In this document: in pieces, positions 8,468-16,428 of the stretch | Position numbering within the stretch: the first letter of the stretch is position 1 | Layout: every line of letters starts with the position of its first letter | DNA from: Bin87 sp963668585 | GTDB lineage: Bacteria > Chloroflexota > Dehalococcoidia > Lucifugimonadales > UBA3495 | Direction of reading: 5' to 3' | Length of the DNA stretch: 64,000 nucleotides | Assembly (NCBI GenBank): GCA_963668585.1 | Contig: OY764869.1 | Coordinates: 2,790,001 to 2,854,000, forward strand | Position numbers and translations under genes: made by a program | Notes under the pieces: model-generated | Told to the model about the DNA's origin: nothing | What the model saw: only the letters and a program-made list of their open reading frames with translations | Database searches by the model: none

Positions 8468-8902
8468 ATGGAACTTTCCGGCGATTACAAATTCAACAAA
8501 CCGCCGCAAGCCGTCTGGGATGCTCTGATGAACCCGGACGTGCTGGCCGGCTGCATACCCGGTTGCCGCAGCATTGAACCGGACGGCCCCGACCGCTACC
8601 GCGCGGTGGCGACGGTGCGGGTCGGCCCGGTGAGCGGCCAGTTCACGGCGACGGTGGCGTTGTCCGACATGGACCCGCCGAATTCGTACCGGATGACGTT
8701 GGAGGGTTCGGGCAACCTGGGCTTCGCCAATGGCACCTCCACGGTGACGCTGGCTCCGGCCGACGATGGCGGTACGAACGTCCACGTCGATACCGACAGC
8801 CAGGTGGGCGGACCGGTGGCGAGGGTGGGCCAACGGATGATGGGTTCCGTGGCCAAGGGAATGATGGACCGGTTTTTCGGGTGCCTCGCCGAATCGGTGT
8901 AA
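8468..8902 (+). CDS. SRPBCC-fold protein, CoxG (CO dehydrogenase subunit G) family
   Basis: This 144-residue single-domain protein opens MELSGDYKFNKPPQAVWDALMNPDVLAGCIPGC, diagnostic of the CoxG/START-like family. In carboxydotrophs CoxG anchors carbon monoxide dehydrogenase to the membrane, and many paralogues bind hydrophobic ligands next to molybdenum hydroxylases. No CoxLMS genes are in this window, so it is an orphan. The usual C-terminal hydrophobic tail is short here. It is probably read from a leaderless transcript. Confidence 0.85.
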   Translation: MELSGDYKFNKPPQAVWDALMNPDVLAGCIPGCRSIEPDGPDRYRAVATVRVGPVSGQFTATVALSDMDPPNSYRMTLEGSGNLGFANGTSTVTLAPADDGGTNVHVDTDSQVGGPVARVGQRMMGSVAKGMMDRFFGCLAESV

Positions 8903-8962
8903 GCGCCCTCACCGCGACGCCCTCCCGTCAGGGGAGAGCGATTCATTTATTGGAGAAGCCAT

Positions 8963-9640
8963 ATGCCGTTGGTTGATGATCTGCGGGCCAAATATCACCA
9001 GCAATGGGAAGACATGGTCACGCATCCGTTTGTAACTGAGATGGGTGACGGCAGCCTCGACATCACGAAGTTTCGCAACTACTTCCGGCAGGACTATGTG
9101 TTCTGCGAGGACCTGGTGAAGCTGACGTCGATCGCCATTGCTAAGGCGGCCCCCGATTATGAGGCGGGCAAAATCCTCAATGGGTTCCTGACGAATTTCC
9201 TTTCCGCTGAGAACGACCTGTTCCTCAACGGGTTTCACGATTTGGGAGTGACTGCCGAACAGTACCAGGCCACCGAGGCCTACCCAGTTACCCAGGCGTT
9301 TGGAGATTTCATGGTGCGCACGGCGTACGAGGGCGACTTCGACGACCTGATAGCGCTTTTCTACGTTACCGAAGGGACATACCTGGACTGGGCATCGCGG
9401 CTGATCAACTCGGGGGCGGAACCCAACAACGCCGTGTACCAGGGCTGGATTAACATCCACAGCCCGGCAGTGCTGGGCGATCTGGTGGATTGGTTCGCCG
9501 CCCGCCTCAACCACGCTGCCGATAGCGCCTCCGCCGCCAAGGTTGCCAACCTGGAGCGCATCTTCAGAACCACGCTACGTTACGAGTACCTGTTCTGGGA
9601 AGCGAACTACTACGGCCAGCGGTGGCACGACGAGGGCTGA
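8963..9640 (+). CDS. TenA/THI-4 family protein (thiaminase II-like), lacking the usual Cys
   Basis: This 225-residue all-helical protein has FRNYFRQDYVFCEDLVKL (the Asp/Tyr region of the TenA pocket) and a C-terminal RYEYLFWEANYY containing the conserved Glu of the active site. The residue that in TenA_C enzymes is the nucleophilic Cys (in the motif 'lpCawiY') is replaced: the matching segment reads ALFYVTEGTYLDWA. TenA_E-type proteins lack this Cys and act in thiamin salvage with other chemistry or are unassigned. A GGAGAAG ribosome site precedes the ATG. I saw no TPP riboswitch upstream and no thiamin genes nearby, so a thiamin role is only family-based. Confidence 0.8.
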   Translation: MPLVDDLRAKYHQQWEDMVTHPFVTEMGDGSLDITKFRNYFRQDYVFCEDLVKLTSIAIAKAAPDYEAGKILNGFLTNFLSAENDLFLNGFHDLGVTAEQYQATEAYPVTQAFGDFMVRTAYEGDFDDLIALFYVTEGTYLDWASRLINSGAEPNNAVYQGWINIHSPAVLGDLVDWFAARLNHAADSASAAKVANLERIFRTTLRYEYLFWEANYYGQRWHDEG

Positions 9641-9650
9641 CGAAAAGGAC

Positions 9651-9941
9651 ATGAGCGTTTCGGGTCGAAGTCCGGAATCCGATCTGCGGCGACAGGCGCG
9701 AGATCGCGTTGGGGCCAAACTCTCCTTCCTGGTCCACCTGGTCCTGTACATCGCTGTCAATGTGTTCTTGGTGACGGTCAACCTACTGTCCACGCCAGAG
9801 CATCTGTGGTTCTATTGGCCCATGCTGGGCTGGGGAGCCGGCCTACTTTCCCACGGCGCCTACGTGCTGTTGCCACCCAGGTGGAAGGCGATGGTAGGCC
9901 GCATGGAAGAGCGGGAACTGCGCAAGTTGCAGGGAGACTGA
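9651..9941 (+). CDS. 2TM domain protein
   Basis: This 96-residue protein has a charged N-terminus (SDLRRQARDRVGAKLSF), two transmembrane helices (LVHLVLYIAVNVFLVTVNLL and WPMLGWGAGLLSHGAYVLL) and a basic C-terminal tail ending EERELRKLQGD. This matches the bacterial '2TM domain' family, which also occurs fused to histidine kinases; free-standing members have no known role. It lies 10 nt after the TenA-like stop with AAAGGA before the ATG, probably in the same transcript. Confidence 0.75.
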   Translation: MSVSGRSPESDLRRQARDRVGAKLSFLVHLVLYIAVNVFLVTVNLLSTPEHLWFYWPMLGWGAGLLSHGAYVLLPPRWKAMVGRMEERELRKLQGD

Positions 9942-9953
9942 GCCCTCGCCGGC

Positions 9954-9980
9954 GCAAGGGCAATCGCCATTTGCCCTTGC
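9954..9980. terminator. 10-bp perfect hairpin
   Basis: GCAAGGGCAA and TTGCCCTTGC flank a 7-nt loop 12 nt after the 2TM gene. There is no T-tract, so it may act as an RNA 3' end stabiliser rather than an intrinsic terminator. Confidence 0.5.
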
Positions 9981-10053
9981 CATTCCCTGCGCTTGGTGGC
10001 AATCTTGCCGCCAGCGCAACCGGCGCCGGTATCAACGCGGCGCCACGGAGGGA

Positions 10054-10980
10054 ATGAAAATGACCACCAACCAAGTGCCCAGCCGGGAAGAGGTGCTGGG
10101 ATACCTGAAGGATGACGTGAACTGGGGCCGCTGGGGACCGGACGACCAGAAAGGCGCAGTTAACATGGTGGACGACGCCAAGCGTCTGCGGGCGGCCGGG
10201 CTGGTGAAGAGTGGGCAGGCGGTGTCGCTGAGCCGCGAGTTTCCAGTGACGCCGGCTCCCAACAACCCGACGCCGGCGATCCACTACATGCGGAAGGGTC
10301 CGCGCGAACCGGGCGGCGGGATGTCCACCGACTACTACGGCATTTCGTATCACGGCACCGCCACCACTCACCTGGACGCGCTGTGCCACGTCTGGGACCA
10401 CAACGGGATGTGGAACGGAAAGGATCCCAACGAAATGATCCAGTTCGACGGCGCCAAGTATGGATCGGTGGAACACTGGAAGGAAGGAATCATCACCCGT
10501 GGTGTCCTGTTGGACGTGCCGCGCTACCGGGGCACCGACTATGTGACGCAGGAAACGCCGATCCACGGTTGGGAGTTGCAGGAAATCTGTGACGCGCAGG
10601 GCGTGCAGATTGAGCCCGGCGATGCGCTGGTGGTGTACGGCGGACGCGAGAAGTGGAACGCTGACGGCAATCCGATCTGGGGCAGCGACCCGGCGCTGCG
10701 GCCGGGGCTGCACGCATCCACGCTCAAGTTCATCCGCCAGAGCGACTGCTGCGTCCTGGTGTGGGACATGATGGACCACACGCCGAACGGATACGACCTG
10801 CCTTGGTCGGTGCACGGCAGCATCTTCGCGTACGGGATCGGTCTGCTGGACAACGCCCTGCTGCAACCGCTGGCGGAGGCGTGCGCGGCCGCCGGCCGGT
10901 GGGAGTTCATGCTGACAATCAACCCGCTCCGCGTGGTGGGCGGGACGGGGTCGCCGGTGAATCCGGTGGCGATTCTGTAG
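10054..10980 (+). CDS. Cyclase family protein (kynurenine formamidase-like metal hydrolase)
   Basis: This 308-residue protein carries the cyclase/KynB metal-binding motif as SYHGTATTHLDALCHVW (the HxGTxxDxxxH signature) and downstream GDALVVYGGREKW. Family members are Zn- or Mn-dependent hydrolases acting on amides, lactones or isatin. The long version with an N-terminal DDVNWGRWGPDDQKGAVN segment is the type common in soil and marine bacteria next to aromatic catabolism genes. GGAGGGA precedes the ATG. It is convergent with the amidohydrolase gene. Confidence 0.85.
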   Translation: MKMTTNQVPSREEVLGYLKDDVNWGRWGPDDQKGAVNMVDDAKRLRAAGLVKSGQAVSLSREFPVTPAPNNPTPAIHYMRKGPREPGGGMSTDYYGISYHGTATTHLDALCHVWDHNGMWNGKDPNEMIQFDGAKYGSVEHWKEGIITRGVLLDVPRYRGTDYVTQETPIHGWELQEICDAQGVQIEPGDALVVYGGREKWNADGNPIWGSDPALRPGLHASTLKFIRQSDCCVLVWDMMDHTPNGYDLPWSVHGSIFAYGIGLLDNALLQPLAEACAAAGRWEFMLTINPLRVVGGTGSPVNPVAIL

Positions 10981-10993
10981 CCTGGAGGCTTGC

Positions 10994-11019
10994 AGCGGCG
11001 GCTCGAGAGGGTCGCCGCT
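10994..11019. terminator. Hairpin between convergent genes
   Basis: AGCGGCG and CGCCGCT are separated by a 12-nt loop midway between the convergent stops at 10980 and 11026. There is no T-run; it is a possible bidirectional terminator. Confidence 0.4.
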
Positions 11020-11025
11020 ATGCGA

Positions 11026-12234
11026 TTACGGCGCGCGTTTGTCGGAGACGATCCGGCCGTTTTTGATCACCAATTGCAACCGGCGCAGGTTGTTGATGTC
11101 ATCCAGCGGGTTTTCGGCGACGACGATCAGGTCAGCTAGTTTGCCGGCCTCGACAGTGCCGAGTTGATCGCCAACGCCGCATAGCGCCGCAGCGTTGCGT
11201 GTGGCGGCCTGCAGGGTCTGCCAGGTGGTGGCGCCGTCGCGCACCCACAGGCCCATTTCCAGGAGGGCGGCGTCCTTGAGGGGGCGAATGTCCGACCCCA
11301 GGGCCATCTTCGCGCCGGAGTCGAGGGCGCGGCGGAACCAGTGGGCGTGTTCCTCGGCGGCAGCATCGGCACGGCACTGGAGTTCCATGGCAATGTTGCG
11401 CTGGGCCAACCAGTCCTCTTCGTATTTGTTCTGCGCCTGTCCGACGGTGAGGTGGGAAATGGCGAGGGTCGGCACGTACCAGGTGGGTGATTCGGACAGA
11501 GTGGCGATGCACTCCTCGTCCATGATGTAACCGTGCTCGACGGTATGCGCTCCGAGGCGCAGCGCGGATTTCACAGCGTCGGGGTTGGCGGCATGGGCCA
11601 TCACGGGGAACTCGCGCTGGCGGCAGATCGCGAAGGCGGCGGCTAACTCGTCTTCGAGCAGGAATGAATGCCAGTGGCGGTCCCAGTTCGGCCCCATGAT
11701 GCCGCCGGTGAGGTTCAACTTGATGTGGTCAACGCCGTTTTTGATCTGTTCGCGAATGGCCTGGACGAATCCGTAAGGGCCGTCACACTCCCGCGCCTGG
11801 CCGGAAGTGAGGAAGTGTCCTCCGGTGGTGGTGAGGAAATGGCCGCAAGCGAAGACGCGGGGGCCGGGAACATCGCCGGCGTCGAATACCCGCTTCCATG
11901 CCACGTCCATGAAGTGCGCCGCTCCGCCACAGCGGACGCCGGTGACGCCGGCTTCGGTCAACGCCAGCGACAACTGACGGCCAAAGTTGGCGGTTTCCTG
12001 CGCCGGCGTTGTCCCCGGGGGCACCGGATACTCCGGATGGATGTGCACGTCCCACAAGCCCGGCAGGAGGAAAGCGCCGCCGAGATCAATTACACGGGTA
12101 TCGCCGCCAGGCGAAACAGGAACGGCTGAGCCGACCTCGACGATACGGTCGTCCTCAATCACCACGGCGGCGGCGGCGGAAACACCGGGGTTGATGGAGT
12201 CGATCAGACTGGCGTTGGTCAGTACCAATGACAT
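11026..12234 (-). CDS. Amidohydrolase family protein (imidazolonepropionase/prolidase-like)
   Basis: This 402-residue TIM-barrel hydrolase has an N-terminal beta-sandwich strand DGAFLLPG-like (LGGAFLLPGLWDVHIHPE with the first two metal-binding His), later His-containing strands MAHAANPDAV and HTVEHGYIMD, and the metal Asp in ALGSDIRPLKD. It ends with KLADLIVVAENPLDDI and VIKNGRIV, the usual closing sandwich strands. It resembles members acting on cyclic amides or dipeptides (prolidase-like). A -10 element TATAAT lies at 12278-12273 on this strand. The substrate is unknown. Confidence 0.87.
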   Translation of the reverse strand: MSLVLTNASLIDSINPGVSAAAAVVIEDDRIVEVGSAVPVSPGGDTRVIDLGGAFLLPGLWDVHIHPEYPVPPGTTPAQETANFGRQLSLALTEAGVTGVRCGGAAHFMDVAWKRVFDAGDVPGPRVFACGHFLTTTGGHFLTSGQARECDGPYGFVQAIREQIKNGVDHIKLNLTGGIMGPNWDRHWHSFLLEDELAAAFAICRQREFPVMAHAANPDAVKSALRLGAHTVEHGYIMDEECIATLSESPTWYVPTLAISHLTVGQAQNKYEEDWLAQRNIAMELQCRADAAAEEHAHWFRRALDSGAKMALGSDIRPLKDAALLEMGLWVRDGATTWQTLQAATRNAAALCGVGDQLGTVEAGKLADLIVVAENPLDDINNLRRLQLVIKNGRIVSDKRAP

Positions 12235-12272
12235 TGGCTGTGGCCTCCGGTTGGCGTAGGCAAGGTTGAGAT

Positions 12273-12278
12273 ATTATA
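12273..12278 (-). promoter_or_regulatory. -10 element for the amidohydrolase gene
   Basis: TATAAT on the minus strand lies 38 bp upstream of the ATG at 12234. No convincing -35 was seen. Confidence 0.4.
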
Positions 12279-12444
12279 TGCCGGGAAGCGCATAATCCGG
12301 GAGGCTGCCAAGTTTTTGCCTGAGACACCCCGGGAGATCTTGCTGCGGGCGCCCTGCCAGGGATACTTCGGCGGGACCGCTTCAAGACCATACGATTGTC
12401 TGGAATTAGGATGCTGCGTCCTTTCGACTTTGCTTCGGTAGCCG

Positions 12445-12516
12445 CCCGACCATGGATCACCGCCCGACCATGGATCACCGCCCGACCGTGGATCACCGCC
12501 CGACCGTGGATCACCG
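12445..12516 (+). repeat. Four tandem 18-bp units abutting hairpin copy 3
   Basis: The unit is CCCGACC(A/G)TGGATCACCG at 12445, 12463, 12481 and 12499; the first two have A and the last two G at the variable base. A fifth, partial unit (12517 on) runs into the 33-bp hairpin element. The unit equals the left flank (GATCACCGCCC) plus left arm of the dispersed element, so the array looks like slippage-type amplification of half an element. The gene-free stretch is 12235-12725. Confidence 0.9.
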
Positions 12517-12517
12517 C

Positions 12518-12550
12518 CCGACCGTGGTTCGACAAGCTGACCATGAGCGG
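12518..12550 (+). repeat. 33-bp dispersed hairpin element, copy 3 (ACCA type, decayed left arm)
   Basis: Left arm CCGACCGTGGT, centre starting TCGACAAG, right arm ACCATGAGCGG. The left arm mismatches the right at two positions and matches the tandem unit instead. Confidence 0.8.
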
Positions 12551-12652
12551 GCTACCTATGCGGGCAAGAGGTTACTGCTGCCTGTTCTGCCACGCGGGGG
12601 CTACGTATTCTGACACTGCCAGTCGAAGGGCCCTGGGACCGTTGAGCCCCGT

Positions 12653-12681
12653 TTGCCGGTGATATTCGGCTGTGCTATACT
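12653..12681 (+). promoter_or_regulatory. Promoter of the rpsB operon
   Basis: TTGCCG at 12653-12658, a 17-bp spacer and TATACT at 12676-12681, about 38 bp from the rpsB ATG. Confidence 0.7.
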
Positions 12682-12725
12682 CTGGCAGACCTAAACGACC
12701 ACACAAAAGCGAGGCAGGACAGCTT

Positions 12726-13595
12726 ATGGTACAGGCCCCAGACCGACCGGCAATCGAGACGCAGGCTGCCGCATCCGCGGCGGAGCCGATCACGATGAAA
12801 TCGCTGCTTGAGGCCGGCGTCCATTTCGGACACCAGACCCGGCGGTGGAATCCCCGGATGCGCCGCTACATTTTCACGCAGCGGAATGGCATCCACATCA
12901 TCGATCTGCAGCAAACGATGGGTTTGATCAGCGATGCGTACAAAGCGATGGTGGAGCTGTCAGCTTCTGGGGGCAAAGTCCTGTTCGTAGGAACGAAAAA
13001 ACAGGCGCAGGATGTGATCGCGTCAGAAGCGGAACGCACCGGGCAGTGGTACGTGAACCAGCGATGGCTGGGCGGGACGTTGACCAATTTCCAGACCATC
13101 AAGGCGCGGATCGACCACATGAAGCGGTTGCAGGAGCAGCGTGAAACGGGTTACCTCGCGCGGCTTCCCAAGAAAGAAACCGTCCGCCTGACTCACACCC
13201 TGGACAAACTGGAAAAGTATTTCACGGGCCTGCGCAACATGGACCGACTTCCGGCGGCGCTGTTCGTGATCGACATCGGAAAGGAAGACATCTGCATCGC
13301 GGAAGCGCGGCGGTTGAACATTCCCATCTTCGCCATCGTGGACACTGACTGTGATCCTGGCCAGGTGACCCATGCGGTTCCCGGTAATGACGACGCCGTT
13401 CGCTCGATCCGCCTGATCACCGGGCGCATGGCGACTGCCATCGAAGAAGGCCAGGCGCAGCGTGAAGCCATGATGACCGCTGACGCGGAACCCACCTCCG
13501 ATGAGGAAGCCAGCCCCGAGGAGACCGCCCGGTTCGCCCAGACGGTGACGTTGGAAGAACTCGGACAGATGATGTCGGCCCGTCCGTTGGAATAA
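12726..13595 (+). CDS. rpsB: 30S ribosomal protein S2
   Basis: S2 binds the 30S head-body junction and is needed for S1 recruitment. This 289-residue protein shows the family hallmarks MKSLLEAGVHFGHQTRRWNP, the strand GIHIIDLQQT, FVGTKKQAQ, WYVNQRWLGGTLTNF and the C-terminal IPIFAIVDTDCDP. An N-terminal extension of 23 residues precedes the usual start (MKSLLEAG at 12795); the ATG at 12726 is kept because it follows the promoter by a normal distance. The C-terminus has an acidic tail of about 45 residues. It heads the conserved order rpsB-tsf-pyrH-frr. Confidence 0.96.
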   Translation: MVQAPDRPAIETQAAASAAEPITMKSLLEAGVHFGHQTRRWNPRMRRYIFTQRNGIHIIDLQQTMGLISDAYKAMVELSASGGKVLFVGTKKQAQDVIASEAERTGQWYVNQRWLGGTLTNFQTIKARIDHMKRLQEQRETGYLARLPKKETVRLTHTLDKLEKYFTGLRNMDRLPAALFVIDIGKEDICIAEARRLNIPIFAIVDTDCDPGQVTHAVPGNDDAVRSIRLITGRMATAIEEGQAQREAMMTADAEPTSDEEASPEETARFAQTVTLEELGQMMSARPLE

Positions 13596-13672
13596 CCGGA
13601 CCGGCACACTCCGACGGTCGGTTACACTCACTCACCCTGAAAACGCAAAATAGCAGCCAGGAGGCCCTGATC

Positions 13673-14179
13673 TTGCCTGCGGTTACCGTTGAACTAATAA
13701 AATCCCTGCGCGAACAGACCGGCGCCGGCATCAGCGATTGCAAGAAGGCGTTGGAAGACAGCGCCGGTGATATCGACAGCGCCATGGAAGCGCTGCGGCA
13801 GAAAGGTTTCGAGCAAGCCGCGAAGCGCGCAGACCGCGAGACTTCGCAAGGATTGATCGAATCTTATATCCACACCGGCGGGCGCGTGGGCGCGCTGGTG
13901 CAGTTGGGGTGCGAGACGGACTTCGTAGCGCGCACCGAGGAATTCCGCGCGCTGGCGCACGACATTGCCATGCAGGTCGCGGCCATGTCGCCCATATATC
14001 TCAGCGAGGACGACCTACCCGAGGATGACGACCGGCCGGCGGCACAGGTTTGCCTGTTGCAGCAGCCCTTCATCAAAGACGGTTCGCGGACACTGGCTGA
14101 CCTGGTCCGCGAAACGGCAGCGCAGACGGGCGAAAACGTAAGGATCGTCCACTTCAGCCGCCTGGCGTTGGGCGAATAA
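13673..14179 (+). CDS. tsf: Translation elongation factor Ts, short form
   Basis: EF-Ts recycles EF-Tu by releasing GDP. The N-terminal UBA-like domain (VELIKSLREQTGAGISDCKKAL) and the core contact segment (VGALVQLGCETDFVAR, with the TDF motif that intrudes into EF-Tu) are intact. At 168 residues it lacks the coiled-coil subdomain and second core half found in E. coli (about 283 aa); short EF-Ts of this kind is known in Chloroflexota, Thermotoga and others. The TTG start follows a CAGGAGG ribosome site. Confidence 0.95.
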   Translation: MPAVTVELIKSLREQTGAGISDCKKALEDSAGDIDSAMEALRQKGFEQAAKRADRETSQGLIESYIHTGGRVGALVQLGCETDFVARTEEFRALAHDIAMQVAAMSPIYLSEDDLPEDDDRPAAQVCLLQQPFIKDGSRTLADLVRETAAQTGENVRIVHFSRLALGE

Positions 14180-14252
14180 CCTGCCCACTCGGGCATGATA
14201 GCTGCGAATCCCGCCCCAGCGTCAGGTCTCACACCAGAACCCGGTTACAGAA

Positions 14253-15026
14253 ATGGTTGCCGGAAGTTCTAAGACAAGGTCAATCTACGGGCGGGTTCTG
14301 CTCAAGGTGAGCGGGGAGTCCCTGCAAGGTTCGAGCAAGGAACCGATAGATCCGGACGCGGTGGGATACATCGCAGAACAGATAATAGACGCGCAATCAC
14401 GTGGCGTCGAAATCGCCGCAGTGGTGGGCGGGGGAAACATCTGGCGAGGCGCGACGGCGGAACGTCAGGGCATGGATCGTTCGGCTGCCGACTACGCCGG
14501 AATGGTCGCCACCATCATAAATGGCTTGGCGCTGCAGGATGCCCTGGAACGGCGCGGCGTGACCACCCGAACACAATCCGCACTGCCGATACAGGCGGTC
14601 GCCGAACCATACATCCGGCGCCGTGCCACCCGGCATCTGGAGAAAGGTCGAGTGGTGCTGTTCTGCGCCGGAGCGGGAAACCCCTATATGTCCACCGATA
14701 CCGCATCGGCTCTGCGAGCCTTGGAAATCGGCGCTGACGTGCTGCTGATGGCTAAAAACGGCGTGGACGGGGTGTATGATTCCGACCCGCGGACCAATCC
14801 GGAAGCCGTTCGGTTCGGCAACCTGGAATATCTTGACGCGGTGAACCGGCGTCTGGAAGTCATGGATTCGACCGCCATGACCCTGTGCATGGACAATCAG
14901 ATGCCCATCATAGTTTTTGATATATTTGAGAAGGGCGCAATGAGCCGCATCCTGCGAGGCGACTCCGTCGGCACCACCATTGACGATGGGAAGCAGAACG
15001 GTCCAGGAGGAGAGCAAAATGCCTGA
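14253..15026 (+). CDS. pyrH: UMP kinase
   Basis: It phosphorylates UMP to UDP in pyrimidine biosynthesis; bacterial UMP kinases are hexamers of the amino acid kinase fold, activated by GTP and inhibited by UTP. In 257 residues the sequence shows VLLKVSGESLQG (nucleotide-binding lysine), AAVVGGGNIWRG, FCAGAGNPYMSTDTAS and LLMAKNGVDGVYDSDPRTN. The last 8 bp overlap frr, whose ribosome site GGAGGAG lies inside pyrH. Confidence 0.97.
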   Translation: MVAGSSKTRSIYGRVLLKVSGESLQGSSKEPIDPDAVGYIAEQIIDAQSRGVEIAAVVGGGNIWRGATAERQGMDRSAADYAGMVATIINGLALQDALERRGVTTRTQSALPIQAVAEPYIRRRATRHLEKGRVVLFCAGAGNPYMSTDTASALRALEIGADVLLMAKNGVDGVYDSDPRTNPEAVRFGNLEYLDAVNRRLEVMDSTAMTLCMDNQMPIIVFDIFEKGAMSRILRGDSVGTTIDDGKQNGPGGEQNA

Positions 15027-15624
15027 TCGAAGGGGTAACGACAACAACGACACCCAAACCGAACGCACAATTGAAGATGTGCTGAACGAGGCCGAGCGCA
15101 AAATGGGCCAGTCCATCGAGGCCATGCGCAGGGACATCAGCACACTGCGGACGGGTCGGGCGACTCCCGCGCTGATCGAAGACCTGGCGGTTGACTACTA
15201 TGGCTCCCCCACCCCGCTCAAGCAGATTGCCTCAATTTCTGCTCCTGACGCTCGCGCTATCATGGTGCAACCCTGGGACAAACAGGCTCTCCGCGACATT
15301 GAGCGCAGTCTCACGCAGTCCGATTTGGGGTTCAACCCGTCCAACGACGGCAACGTGATCACCGTGCCCATCCCTCCATTGACGCGAGAACGGCGGCAGG
15401 AAATGGTGCGACTGCTGAAACGCAAGGCCGAGGACAGTAAGGTGGCGGTGCGCAATGTTCGTCGCGATGGGGTGGACTCTCTGCGGAAGATGGAAAGGGA
15501 CAAGTCCATATCGCAGGATGAATGCCGCCGCAGCCAGGACACGCTGCAGAAAACCACGGATACGCACATAAAGTCCATCGACGATGTCGCTGCCGGCAAA
15601 GAGGCGGAGATCATGGAAGTGTGA
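15019..15624 (+). CDS. frr: Ribosome recycling factor
   Basis: RRF splits post-termination ribosomes with EF-G. This 201-residue protein has the three-helix-bundle core: MRRDISTLRTGRATPALIE, the beta domain DYYGSPTPLKQIASI, and PLTRERRQEMVRLLKRKAEDSKVAVRNVRRD. It is slightly longer than the usual 185 because of a hydrophilic N-terminal extension rich in Asn/Asp. The ATG overlaps the end of pyrH and is preceded by a strong GGAGGAG site. Confidence 0.97.
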   Translation: MPDRRGNDNNDTQTERTIEDVLNEAERKMGQSIEAMRRDISTLRTGRATPALIEDLAVDYYGSPTPLKQIASISAPDARAIMVQPWDKQALRDIERSLTQSDLGFNPSNDGNVITVPIPPLTRERRQEMVRLLKRKAEDSKVAVRNVRRDGVDSLRKMERDKSISQDECRRSQDTLQKTTDTHIKSIDDVAAGKEAEIMEV

Positions 15625-15660
15625 CCTATCCGGCTATCTTCCTCGGTTTAGACACGTCCC

Positions 15661-16425
15661 TTGCCATCAACAGACCCAACACTCCAATACGCCGGCCCAA
15701 CTGACGAGGCCGCCTCGGTTCCCATACATATCGCCATCATTATGGATGGCAACGGACGGTGGGCGGCCCAACGTCGGTTGCCGCGCCAGGACGGCCACCG
15801 CCGTGGCGTCGCGAACATCCAGACGGTTGTCGCCGCTCTGTCAGAACGAGGTGTCGCAGTGGTGACGCTGTACGCGTTTTCCACCGAGAACTGGCGGCGG
15901 CCCACCGAAGAAGTGGACGGTTTGATGGCAATCCTGGCGGAGGAAATCGAACCGCAGACCCGTGAATTGCACAAGGCCGGGGTCCGTCTGGTGCATATCG
16001 GAGACCCGAAACCGCTTGATGCCGGCCTGCAGCGGGCCATTGCTCATGCCGAGCAGGCTACGGCGGGAAATGATCGAGCGGTTCTCAACATCGCCTTCAA
16101 CTACGGTGGTCGCGATGAGATCATGCAGGCGATCCGTCGCATCATGGCGGACGGGTTTGACCCCGAAGACGTGGATGAAGCGCTGTTTGAACGTTACCTG
16201 TACACCAACGGGTGCCCCGACCCTGACCTGATCATCCGGACCGGGGGGGAGCAACGGCTGAGCAATTTTCTGCTGTGGCAGGCGGCCTACAGCGAGTATT
16301 ATCACACTCCGGTCCTCTGGCCCGACCTGGGAGAGGAAGAGTTGGATCTGGCGTTGAAAGAGTACCAGCAACGCCGGCGGCGATTCGGCGCCCTTGATTC
16401 TCAGGATCATTCCGGCGAGGCATAA
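15661..16425 (+). CDS. uppS: Isoprenyl (undecaprenyl) diphosphate synthase
   Basis: This cis-prenyltransferase makes the C55 lipid carrier for peptidoglycan and glycan assembly. It has 254 residues with HIAIIMDGNGRWA (catalytic Asp), GHRRGV, FSTENWRRP, and the C-terminal DLIIRTGGEQRLSNFLLWQ signature followed by the E-Y dimer region. A TTG at 15661 is used; about 20 extra N-terminal residues precede the conserved core. It is 3 nt upstream of cdsA. Confidence 0.95.
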   Translation: MPSTDPTLQYAGPTDEAASVPIHIAIIMDGNGRWAAQRRLPRQDGHRRGVANIQTVVAALSERGVAVVTLYAFSTENWRRPTEEVDGLMAILAEEIEPQTRELHKAGVRLVHIGDPKPLDAGLQRAIAHAEQATAGNDRAVLNIAFNYGGRDEIMQAIRRIMADGFDPEDVDEALFERYLYTNGCPDPDLIIRTGGEQRLSNFLLWQAAYSEYYHTPVLWPDLGEEELDLALKEYQQRRRRFGALDSQDHSGEA

Positions 16426-16428
16426 ACC

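Noticed and set aside
8903..8940. GCCCTCCC-GTCA-GGGGAGAGC hairpin as another dispersed element
   Set aside because: Only one copy is present in the window, and the stem is imperfect, so no repeat claim is made.
8903..8962. Possible TPP riboswitch before the TenA-like gene
   Set aside because: Only 60 bp are available and no CTGAGA or thi-box sequences are present.
12445..12516. Regular 18-bp repeats that might be taken for a CRISPR array
   Set aside because: The repeats are directly adjacent without spacers, there are no cas genes, and the units derive from the neighbouring hairpin element.
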